Assembly: GCF_000306115.2 (NCBI RefSeq)
Contig: NZ_AKWX02000012.1
Span: forward strand, 62,001-126,000
From: Leptospira wolffii serovar Khorat str. Khorat-H2
GTDB lineage: Bacteria; Spirochaetota; Leptospiria; Leptospirales; Leptospiraceae
Direction of reading: 5' to 3'
DNA length: 64,000 bases
The position numbers and the translations under genes were made by a program. Positions 47,129 to 53,830 of this stretch are shown here, in pieces. How positions within the stretch are numbered: position 1 is the first letter of the stretch; each line of letters opens with the position of its first letter. The notes under the pieces were generated by a model, which saw only the letters and a list, made by a program, of their open reading frames with translations, was not told the origin of the DNA and did not search any database.

Positions 47129-49405
47129 TTAATTCCTTTCATTTGCGGAATACTGAGGCTTTCTTCCGTTTACCGGGTCGGCTTGTGTTCTCGAAGAATA
47201 TTCGATTTTCAGAATGGATATATCGTCCGTGAGATATTCCTCCAGATTGCGATAAATCCGATCAAGGTCCCCTTCTGCGGCTTCTATTCTGGATAAAAAC
47301 GCTTCCTGGTTCTCGTTGATCTTCTTGGATCCGTCTTCCCATCGGCCGACGATGAGATCGTCTTTTCCATCCGAACCGAGGATAAGGCAATCCCCCGGTT
47401 TGAGTTGGAAGGATTGGATAGTAAAAGTTCCCACATGATCGAAAGGTAATCCTATCCGATTGAAATAATGCCTCGTGGGAATGAGGCTCGCTTTTCCGTT
47501 TCTATAAAGTATAGGGACCGGATGCTCCGCATTGATGAGAAAGGTTTTGCCCGTAGCCTCTTCGATGACGCCTAAGACCGCGGTGATGAGCATGCTTCCT
47601 TCGAACATCTCGAAGACTTTCGAAAGTTCCAAAAAGGCGGCTTTCAGCCATCTGTGAGGAGTGATTTCTCCCGCTTTTTCCTCGAATAGTTTGGTTCGAT
47701 TCAGAATGGAACCGAATACGGACCCTAAAACGATGGCACCTCCTGCGCCTTGAATGGACTTACCCATCGCATCGGCATTGATGAATACAGTGCAGTCGGC
47801 TCCGCCGATTTTCACGCTAGTCGCCATCGAGATATCCCCTCCGATCTCATGGCTTTGCTCTTTAAAGACGAATCTCTTTTTCTGACGGATAAAGGATTCC
47901 ACGAAAACGTTTCCGTTTCGTAGACGATCTATCCCGAATGGTTTGAGTAAAAGAGAGGTAAGAAAATAATCCCCTTGTTGCTGCTCCAAAAGCTTGGTCA
48001 ACCGGGAGGTTCGATCCTTTACTTGGTCCTCCAAGGTATCAGCATATACCGAGAGAGCGGTTCTCGCCTCGCGAATTGAGCTTACCATCCCGTTGAACGA
48101 ATCCGTAAGGAATCCTATCTCATCCCGGATCCTTACCTGGATTTGTGTGCCTAAGTCCCCTTCGTTGACCCGATCGATTCCTTCCAAAAGATTCTTAAGA
48201 GGATTCCATATCGTTCCTTTGAAGAATAAACGGAATCCCAAAAGTACCACGAAAACGGTGATTGTTAGTATAAGGAAATGAGGTAGAATCGCTTCGTGTA
48301 GAAACTTTCTATATTCTCCATAAGGATATCCTAATTCATATTCCTTATCCCCTAGAAAGAAACGGTAGGAAACCGCAAGGGAAGAATCCGATTCCGAAGA
48401 AACGAAAAATCTCTCTACGTTCTCCGGAAAAAAGGTTTGAGAACTAATGAGAGTTTGCCTAGGAAATTCCTTATTTCCGTCGTTTCGTATTCTAGATCCG
48501 ATAGGTGTCTTATTCTTTTCCTCTTTATGAAACTCGGAGACGTATAAAACGTCTTTTGAGATCGAATGAGTTCGAATCGAATTCTCGGCTTCCCGTAATT
48601 TAGCCAGATCGAAAGTTTCTTCCTGTCTTCCTATCGTCGCTAAAGCGATCCAGTAAAGGATCAATAGAAAAGTCCCGAGACAGATTCCCGTGATTCGATT
48701 CAGAAACCGGGTCTTATCCAGAGTCGTATTGATATAAAGGACGAGTACGATGAAACTACCGGGTATCAGAAAGAAGGTGTAGGTGGTCAGGAATGCGGCT
48801 CTGGAAATGAGTCCTGCCCTGCTCATCGCATTTGCAACGACAGGCGGAAAAATTAGCAGAATGAAAAAGATCACAAAGAGTGCCGTTACGTAATTCCTCT
48901 CTTTTCTTACCTTCCAGGCTCTCCACACTCCGGAAAAAATCATAAGAGAGGAATAAAGGACGACGATGACCCCTAATATTTTATTCTCTTTCGCAACGGG
49001 AAACGTCCAGATCTGTTCCGAGAAGTCGAAGATCGGTCTTTGTCCTAGAGTCGAACCCACGTAATAAAGAGAGAAGGTAAGCCAGACAAGGATCTGGAAG
49101 AAAAAGTAAAATTGAGGAAATCTTCCTTCCGTTTCTTGCGGATAATAAAAGAAGAATTGCCCCATGCATGTGAAAGCCGGCACTACGAAAAGAATCAACC
49201 ATCGATGATAAGCGGCTAATGGACTTACGACGCTATACGCGACTACGAATGCGAAAGCGTGTAAGGATAAGAATAGAAAGGCCGAGGCGAGATAGGTACT
49301 GGAACGGGAACGATTCTTGATCCAGAATAAAAACGCGGATAGGACCGCCGTAAAAATACAAACGATCCAAGACCCGTAAGAAAAGAAAGTCAGCTGCAAG
49401 CTCAT
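47129..49405 (-). CDS. Membrane SpoIIE/PP2C-type phosphatase with multi-TM sensor and HAMP
   Basis: 758 residues. About seven membrane helices (10-28, 37-60, 65-86, 98-120, 142-162, 172-192, 206-226), an eighth near 240-258, an extracytoplasmic segment (about 260-373), a helix (374-395), a HAMP domain (396-455, NPLKNLLEGIDRVNEGDLGTQIQ) and a coiled-coil to 480. The SpoIIE phosphatase (about 480-745) has its metal-binding Asp in EIGGDIS, NADAMGKS and GSDGKDDL plus TDDISIL. Such proteins act on anti-anti-sigma factors. Its sensor half matches the sigma-54 activator at 53831 in layout, down to MVSSIREAR after HAMP. A sigma-54-type promoter stands at 49426-49441. Confidence 0.88.
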   Translation of the reverse strand: MSLQLTFFSYGSWIVCIFTAVLSAFLFWIKNRSRSSTYLASAFLFLSLHAFAFVVAYSVVSPLAAYHRWLILFVVPAFTCMGQFFFYYPQETEGRFPQFYFFFQILVWLTFSLYYVGSTLGQRPIFDFSEQIWTFPVAKENKILGVIVVLYSSLMIFSGVWRAWKVRKERNYVTALFVIFFILLIFPPVVANAMSRAGLISRAAFLTTYTFFLIPGSFIVLVLYINTTLDKTRFLNRITGICLGTFLLILYWIALATIGRQEETFDLAKLREAENSIRTHSISKDVLYVSEFHKEEKNKTPIGSRIRNDGNKEFPRQTLISSQTFFPENVERFFVSSESDSSLAVSYRFFLGDKEYELGYPYGEYRKFLHEAILPHFLILTITVFVVLLGFRLFFKGTIWNPLKNLLEGIDRVNEGDLGTQIQVRIRDEIGFLTDSFNGMVSSIREARTALSVYADTLEDQVKDRTSRLTKLLEQQQGDYFLTSLLLKPFGIDRLRNGNVFVESFIRQKKRFVFKEQSHEIGGDISMATSVKIGGADCTVFINADAMGKSIQGAGGAIVLGSVFGSILNRTKLFEEKAGEITPHRWLKAAFLELSKVFEMFEGSMLITAVLGVIEEATGKTFLINAEHPVPILYRNGKASLIPTRHYFNRIGLPFDHVGTFTIQSFQLKPGDCLILGSDGKDDLIVGRWEDGSKKINENQEAFLSRIEAAEGDLDRIYRNLEEYLTDDISILKIEYSSRTQADPVNGRKPQYSANERN

Positions 49406-49425
49406 AAAGTTCCCCGAAGGTATAT

Positions 49426-49441
49426 AGCAGGAAACGTGCCA
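49426..49441 (-). promoter_or_regulatory. Sigma-54 promoter for the SpoIIE phosphatase gene
   Basis: On the minus strand: TGGCACGTTTCCTGCT, with GG-N10-GC spacing exact and the GGCACG core perfect. The predicted start point is near 49415, about 10 bases before the ATG, so the leader just includes the GGGG ribosome-binding site. The two upstream palindromes are centred 102 and 135 bp from the GG. Confidence 0.75.
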
Positions 49442-49533
49442 AAGGAAATTTTATGGAATGAGCCCGAGTATCCTTCCGAATCTCCGAGGATTCGCCGTTT
49501 TCTCTTAGGGAGGAGTCGGAAGACTTTCTAAAA

Positions 49534-49551
49534 CTGATTGGTTTCAGTCAG
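49534..49551. promoter_or_regulatory. Palindromic enhancer site A
   Basis: CTGATTGG-TT-TCAGTCAG, an 18-bp imperfect palindrome of the same design as site B, centred at 49542.5. With site B it forms a tandem pair 33 bp apart (about three helical turns). Confidence 0.55.
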
Positions 49552-49566
49552 TATGTCGAAGAACGG

Positions 49567-49584
49567 TCGATTGATTTCAATCGA
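49567..49584. promoter_or_regulatory. Palindromic enhancer site B
   Basis: TCGATTGA-TT-TCAATCGA, a perfect 8-bp inverted repeat around TT, centred at 49575.5. The same sequence type recurs at 52481-52498 and 52512-52529, also between divergent sigma-54 promoters. Confidence 0.7.
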
Positions 49585-49652
49585 TCGATAAGAAATCTTT
49601 CCTCTTCTCCTTTTCTAAGCGGTTCTTCCGCATTTCCGATCCGAAATTCTCC

Positions 49653-49668
49653 TGGCACGGAACCTGCT
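49653..49668 (+). promoter_or_regulatory. Sigma-54 promoter for the beta-barrel gene
   Basis: TGGCACGGAACCTGCT: GG at 49654-49655, ten bases, GC at 49666-49667. The predicted start point is near 49679. Sites B and A are centred 79 and 112 bp upstream of the GG. Confidence 0.75.
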
Positions 49669-49743
49669 TAATAGGAAAAGAACCCCGGGAGCCGAATTCG
49701 ATTCTCGGAAAAAATTTCGTAAAGAAAAGCGAGGAGAATTTCA

Positions 49744-50826
49744 ATGCGATACGGATGGAAAAGGAATCTGAGTGGATTAGTAACGATCTTACTCGTGCTT
49801 TCCGCGTCGACGCTACCCATATACGCGGACGACGATGGACAGTCCGCCGACCGAAAACCCAAGGATAAATGGAGAGTGATGTTGGGAGCCTTCGCGGGTC
49901 AGTTCGATCTGCAATTGCAAACCAAACTTCCCTTCAGTTACACGAATCCAAACACCGGCCAAAAAGAGATGCCTTCCTTAGGAAGAGTGAGCGGACTCAC
50001 TCAGAACGGATCCATGGACTTGGGACTGGAGGGCATCGGACCCCAAAAAGGTTTTCAGTTCATGTTACTTAGCGACTCTCTGGTCTTCCAGGCCACTTAC
50101 GCTAGAGTGGATGTCAATTTCGGTCCCCTTAGGAATCCTCCTATCGGAGTGAATACCGCCGAAGGTAACGCGGGAGGAAACGTCTACTCGACTAACCTGG
50201 ACTACTATATGAATATCAGTAAGTACGTTCAGCCCATGATCGGAGTCGGATACGCGGCCTTCGGTGCATACTATAAGGCTCGTAACGTTGTGGGAACTAC
50301 TGTAGGGAATGGATTGTACGAATCTTTTGCGACTATCGATGCCGACGACGGTTATAGCTCGGACGTGGGAAAGGCGGGGCTCCGTATTAAGCTTCCGATC
50401 CAGAGTTGGTACGTCACTCCCTATTTCCAATACGCGGGGAACGAATATCATATCAACGTTCGCACCACTGCGGGAACCGTGCAGAATAATGTGAACGGAT
50501 ACCCCGCCGATCCGAACGGGATTCTGGACGCTTGGTACTATCAGGGAGTAGGTTCCGTAAGCAACGTGGATTCTATGACCCAGGTTTCCAGACAGGCAAG
50601 GAGTGTCGGAGCGGTCTTCTTCATGGATTACAAGAAATTCATCAGTCTGACCGTGAATGCGCGTAGGAACTTTAGCCAGGGGGCTTGGAACGTCTCCGCG
50701 ACCTTGTTGGTGTTCCTACATCCGAATATGGGTATCATGGCGAATTACTCCTATGCGGAGCCTGAGATCCTATTCAGCTTCAACCGTTCTTGGGCTATAG
50801 GACCGGTGTTTACCGCCACATTCTAG
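49744..50826 (+). CDS. Outer-membrane beta-barrel protein
   Basis: 360 residues. A classical signal peptide (hydrophobic LSGLVTILLVLSASTLPIYA, cut after about 28) precedes a run of amphipathic strands such as FQFMLLSDSLVFQATYARVDVNFG, YVQPMIGVGYAAFGAYYKA and WYVTPYFQYAGNEYHINV. The protein ends with Phe (FTATF), the outer-membrane insertion signal. There are no Cys in the mature part. The role is unknown; expression from a sigma-54 promoter shared with secreted hydrolases suggests uptake or surface binding of their products. GAGGAG precedes the ATG. Confidence 0.75.
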   Translation: MRYGWKRNLSGLVTILLVLSASTLPIYADDDGQSADRKPKDKWRVMLGAFAGQFDLQLQTKLPFSYTNPNTGQKEMPSLGRVSGLTQNGSMDLGLEGIGPQKGFQFMLLSDSLVFQATYARVDVNFGPLRNPPIGVNTAEGNAGGNVYSTNLDYYMNISKYVQPMIGVGYAAFGAYYKARNVVGTTVGNGLYESFATIDADDGYSSDVGKAGLRIKLPIQSWYVTPYFQYAGNEYHINVRTTAGTVQNNVNGYPADPNGILDAWYYQGVGSVSNVDSMTQVSRQARSVGAVFFMDYKKFISLTVNARRNFSQGAWNVSATLLVFLHPNMGIMANYSYAEPEILFSFNRSWAIGPVFTATF

Positions 50827-50851
50827 AGAAGTTCATTTGGATTTGAAAAGT

Positions 50852-50876
50852 AAAAAGGTCGACCGTCGGTCGACCT
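50852..50876 (-). terminator. Intrinsic terminator for the 50894 gene
   Basis: AGGTCGACC-GTC-GGTCGACCT, a perfect 9-bp stem, followed by five T on the minus strand (50852-50856). It also lies just after the beta-barrel gene on the plus strand. Confidence 0.75.
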
Positions 50877-50893
50877 GAAAAGCTTAAGAGAAA

Positions 50894-51445
50894 TTATTTT
50901 TTTTGGGACTCTTGCGACAGAACTTGGATCGAATGATCTAAGGATTGCAATTCGGATAGGAACTCCTTTCTTCGTTCCACAGTAAGTTCGTCCTTAAACT
51001 TTTCGTACGTGCCGCTGAGGATCTCTTTGAGATCCTTTTTTTTTCGCAACTGCAATCGGACGAGTTCTTCCCTTTCGAAGGGGTCCAGGCCTAAGAGGCT
51101 TTCTTTTCCCTCCAAGTATTCTATAGTCTCATGAAAGGCCTTTGCTTGAAGTGCGGAATCTTCTTCCGCAAAGAATACATTCTGTCTTAGGTCGGAAAGT
51201 AAAGTTGCTGCCGAAGTGAATAAGCCGAAATTAGTAGATTCGCCTTCACTCGGGGCGCTTGAAGTCGGAAGCGAATCGGAACTTTCTTCTCGGAAGATTT
51301 GCGGGAAGTTCGAAAAGGATTTGGATTCTTCTCCGCTTTCCATTCCGACTCTTGGATCTTGAAATAGCAAGATTGTGCAGATTAAAAATAGGCCGATCGA
51401 GAGAGAGATAAGGACGGAGAGACTTCTTTTTGGAAATGTGTTCAT
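50894..51445 (-). CDS. Membrane-anchored helical protein downstream of the esterase
   Basis: 183 residues from ATG 51445 (GGAAG six bases upstream). One N-terminal membrane anchor (about 8-29, LSVLISLSIGLFLICTILLF) and then a polar linker rich in Ser/Glu and a long helical C-terminal part (FEREELVRLQLRKKKDLKEIL, EFLSELQSLDHSIQVLSQ). Its position behind a secreted esterase and its anchor-linker-helix layout recall lipase-specific foldases, but it is half their length and lacks their sequence motif, so this is speculation. It begins 16 bases after the terminator-like hairpin at 51462-51489, so expression needs read-through. Confidence 0.6.
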   Translation of the reverse strand: MNTFPKRSLSVLISLSIGLFLICTILLFQDPRVGMESGEESKSFSNFPQIFREESSDSLPTSSAPSEGESTNFGLFTSAATLLSDLRQNVFFAEEDSALQAKAFHETIEYLEGKESLLGLDPFEREELVRLQLRKKKDLKEILSGTYEKFKDELTVERRKEFLSELQSLDHSIQVLSQESQKK

Positions 51446-51461
51446 GTGATACTTCCGAAGT

Positions 51462-51489
51462 AAAAAGTCCCGACGATCGCTCGTCGGGA
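51462..51489 (-). terminator. Hairpin between the esterase and the 50894 gene, possible attenuator
   Basis: TCCCGACGA-TCGC-TCGTCGGGA with five T on the minus strand (51462-51466). The next start codon is only 16 bases beyond, so termination is probably partial and sets the ratio of the two products. Confidence 0.65.
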
Positions 51490-51504
51490 AATAGAGAATG
51501 TGAA

Positions 51505-52326
51505 CTAACGGTATTGGTTGAACCAGGCGTAGATTTTTCCGGCCGAAGCGGAGACCCATTCATGTCCGGCAAGATAATCCGTATATCGATCCGTCGGAAT
51601 TCCCTGGGATCTTAGCTTATCGTAATATAAGTCCATCGTCCACCAAGGAACCACGGCGTCCAAAAACCCATGCATAAAAAACGTCGGCGGGTGATTGGAA
51701 GGAAGAGTCGGAACGATACATAAAGGTCCGCTGCAGGTGGCATAGGAACCGGATTGTATCGCCAAAGCTTTGAATTCTCCCTGGAAGGATACCGCCATGC
51801 GACTCGTATTGTAACCTCCGCTGGAAATTCCAGTCGCGAATTTCTTATTCGGATTGATGGGGCCGAAAGCTCCGTTACGTATCGCGGCAAAGAGATTATT
51901 CAGAAAGATATAATCCGCAGTCAGCTCGTAGATTGTCGGTAGATTCGTTTCCCAGAAAAGATCCAGGCCCGCGTCCGGAGCGATAACCGCGAATCCATTA
52001 TCCAGCATTTTCTCGATGACCTTAACCTCGTAGTATCCTCCGAAAGGTTCTCCTTGGGTTCTAGAGAACTGAACCGTAAAGAAGGACCCTTGGTACATAA
52101 TCACTACGGGCCATCCTCCGGCCGGGGGAGTTCCTTCCGGTACCTGGTATCTAACGTCTCTAAAGATCCCGGTTCTTGCTTCTATCTTTTTGCTCGAGTA
52201 AGAGCAACTGGTCGTCTTGATTAAGAGTCCCGTCGTTTTACAGCGAGCCGCTTCCGCTTCTCCCGCTCCCACGAATAGGAACCCGGCGATCAAAAGAGGC
52301 GCGAGCATTATGATTCTCTTCAACAT
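51505..52326 (-). CDS. Secreted alpha/beta-hydrolase (esterase/PHB-depolymerase-like)
   Basis: 273 residues. Signal peptide MLKRIIMLAPLLIAGFLFVGAGEAEA (cut near 26). The fold is of the esterase/feruloyl-esterase/PHB-depolymerase type: GGWPVVIMYQGSFF (oxyanion region, about 71-84), the nucleophile elbow ATGISSGGYNTSRMA (about 165-179), Asp in HGFLDAVVPWW (about 222-232) and His in LAGHEWVSA (about 254-262). Four Cys after the signal suggest disulfides. It carries its own sigma-54 promoter (52374-52389), is divergent from the lipoprotein hydrolase and ends at the hairpin 51462-51489. Confidence 0.82.
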   Translation of the reverse strand: MLKRIIMLAPLLIAGFLFVGAGEAEAARCKTTGLLIKTTSCSYSSKKIEARTGIFRDVRYQVPEGTPPAGGWPVVIMYQGSFFTVQFSRTQGEPFGGYYEVKVIEKMLDNGFAVIAPDAGLDLFWETNLPTIYELTADYIFLNNLFAAIRNGAFGPINPNKKFATGISSGGYNTSRMAVSFQGEFKALAIQSGSYATCSGPLCIVPTLPSNHPPTFFMHGFLDAVVPWWTMDLYYDKLRSQGIPTDRYTDYLAGHEWVSASAGKIYAWFNQYR

Positions 52327-52373
52327 TTTTTCCTCCCCGATTCGATGGTTTCGAATCGGTATGGGGTTTCTAA

Positions 52374-52389
52374 AGCAAATCCCGTGCCG
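52374..52389 (-). promoter_or_regulatory. Sigma-54 promoter for the secreted esterase
   Basis: On the minus strand: CGGCACGGGATTTGCT, the consensus GGCACG-N4-TTGC. The predicted start point is near 52363, 37 bases before the ATG. The palindromes C and D are centred 102 and 133 bp upstream of the GG, matching the distances at 49426-49441. Confidence 0.8.
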
Positions 52390-52480
52390 AAGAGAATTTC
52401 GATTTTATGTAACGATTGTTTTATGAATAGGATGCAAAATTCGGTATGGATTCGAAGAACGGAGTTTTATCGATGTCGCA

Positions 52481-52498
52481 TCGCTCGATTTCAATCGA
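52481..52498. promoter_or_regulatory. Palindromic enhancer site C
   Basis: TCGCTCGA-TT-TCAATCGA: right half identical to site B, left half with two differences. Centred at 52489.5, 31 bp from site D. Confidence 0.6.
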
Positions 52499-52511
52499 TC
52501 AATTCCGGTAT

Positions 52512-52529
52512 GTGATTGAAATCAATCGA
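52512..52529. promoter_or_regulatory. Palindromic enhancer site D
   Basis: GTGATTGA-AA-TCAATCGA: right half identical to site B, inner six of the left half identical. Centred at 52520.5. Confidence 0.65.
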
Positions 52530-52599
52530 TTTCATTCGCATGAAATCGCGGTTTACGGGCATTCCGAGGCGATTCTACATCGATTTGAAATTTCGAGAA

Positions 52600-52615
52600 C
52601 GGCACGGTTATTGCT
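52600..52615 (+). promoter_or_regulatory. Sigma-54 promoter for the lipoprotein hydrolase gene
   Basis: CGGCACGGTTATTGCT: GG at 52601-52602, GC at 52613-52614, consensus GGCACG-N4-TTGC. The predicted start is near 52626, so translation from codons upstream of 52680 is excluded. Sites D and C are centred 81 and 112 bp upstream of the GG, as at 49653. Confidence 0.8.
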
Positions 52616-52679
52616 CTTAGTATTGCGAACTTTCCCGGCGCAAACGCGTAATTTTTCGGGAAAAGGAGATACGAATCGC

Positions 52680-53729
52680 ATGAGACTTTCTTTATATTCC
52701 TTTTTACTATTCTTCGGATTTGCGTTTTCTGAATGCACGACCTTGTTTCTGTATTGGATTCGCCCCGCCGGAGATTTCCAAGAGGAAACGCTTCCGACCG
52801 CTCCCGATTATTCCAAGCCGGAATATTGGGCGGCCCTTCCGAATTCGAAGGACGAACCGGACGAAATTCCTAATCTTCCCGAATTCCAAGACGAACAGAG
52901 TCGAGCCAAGGCGGACGTATTCTTCGTACATCCGACCACGTTCATAAAGGCTGAGACTTGGAACGCCGACGCTAAAAATAGCTTAATCGTTTACGGCCTT
53001 TCTCCTTTAAAAATGCAAGCCTCGGTTTTCAACGGGTCTGCGAGGGTTTACGCGCCTAGATATAGACAAGCGGCGTTGTATTCTTTTATCGACGATTCGG
53101 GAAACGGGGATAAGGCTTTCGAGATCGCTAGAAAGGACGTTCTTCACGCCTTCGATTATTATATAAAACATTATAATCAGGGACGACCCTTCTTCGTCGC
53201 AGGCCATAGCCAAGGTTCGATGATGCTCGTTTCCGTTTTGAAGGAGCATTTAGATAAAAAGAAGGTACCGAATTTCGTAGCCGCTTATCTTCCGGGTTGG
53301 GCGATTCACCCTTCCGATTTCGTTCGACTTAAAGTTTGTAAGGACTCCAAGGACACGGGATGCTATATCAGTTGGAATTCGAAAAAATGGGGTTCTCAAT
53401 TGACCGACTTTGCGCTTCCACCGGAAAGATATGCGGGCGGTGTCTGCGTAAGTCCGGTGAGTTGGACTCCCGGTAGCGGCGAAACCGAAAAAAAATCCCA
53501 TAAGGGCGGGGTAGGTATCGGATTTTCACAGATCGATCGAAACTATGTCAAAACGAAATGCGAAGGTGAAATGCTTTGGGTGGACCTTCCTTCCAATCCC
53601 GATTACGAGTCGAAAAGAGGGAATAAGAAGAATTATCATATCTCCGATTACGGTTTATTCTACTTGGATATAAGGGAGAATATCAAAGAAAGACTGGATT
53701 CCTACTTTGGCGGGAAAGCAAGACTTTGA
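52680..53729 (+). CDS. DUF3089-type alpha/beta-hydrolase lipoprotein
   Basis: 349 residues from ATG 52680, chosen for the AAGGAG site, the signal peptide and the promoter at 52600. Lipobox AFSECTT with Cys at about 18. The mature protein has the DUF3089 hydrolase layout: DVFFVHPTTF (about 80-89), the nucleophile elbow FFVAGHSQGSMMLVSVL (about 172-188) and a His-containing C-terminal region (YHISDYGLFYLDI, about 320-332). These are esterase-like proteins of unknown specificity. It is the gene just before the sigma-54 activator and ends at the hairpin 53743-53768. Confidence 0.82.
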   Translation: MRLSLYSFLLFFGFAFSECTTLFLYWIRPAGDFQEETLPTAPDYSKPEYWAALPNSKDEPDEIPNLPEFQDEQSRAKADVFFVHPTTFIKAETWNADAKNSLIVYGLSPLKMQASVFNGSARVYAPRYRQAALYSFIDDSGNGDKAFEIARKDVLHAFDYYIKHYNQGRPFFVAGHSQGSMMLVSVLKEHLDKKKVPNFVAAYLPGWAIHPSDFVRLKVCKDSKDTGCYISWNSKKWGSQLTDFALPPERYAGGVCVSPVSWTPGSGETEKKSHKGGVGIGFSQIDRNYVKTKCEGEMLWVDLPSNPDYESKRGNKKNYHISDYGLFYLDIRENIKERLDSYFGGKARL

Positions 53730-53742
53730 TTCTCGGATATGG

Positions 53743-53768
53743 GAGAGCGGCAAGGCACTGCCGCTCTC
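53743..53768 (+). terminator. Hairpin after the lipoprotein hydrolase gene
   Basis: GAGAGCGGCA-AGGCAC-TGCCGCTCTC, a perfect 10-bp stem. The T-rich tail is weak (GAAAGCGAAAT), but position and strength fit a terminator separating it from the activator gene. Confidence 0.6.
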
Positions 53769-53830
53769 GAAAGCGAAATGCTGCTTGACCTTCTTTCCTA
53801 GAATGGTCTTTTAAACTCCTCTTTTCCTGC

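Noticed and set aside
52446..52679. N-terminal extension of the DUF3089 hydrolase upstream of 52680
   Set aside because: It would cover the enhancer palindromes and the sigma-54 promoter at 52600, and it destroys a clear lipoprotein signal peptide at 52680.
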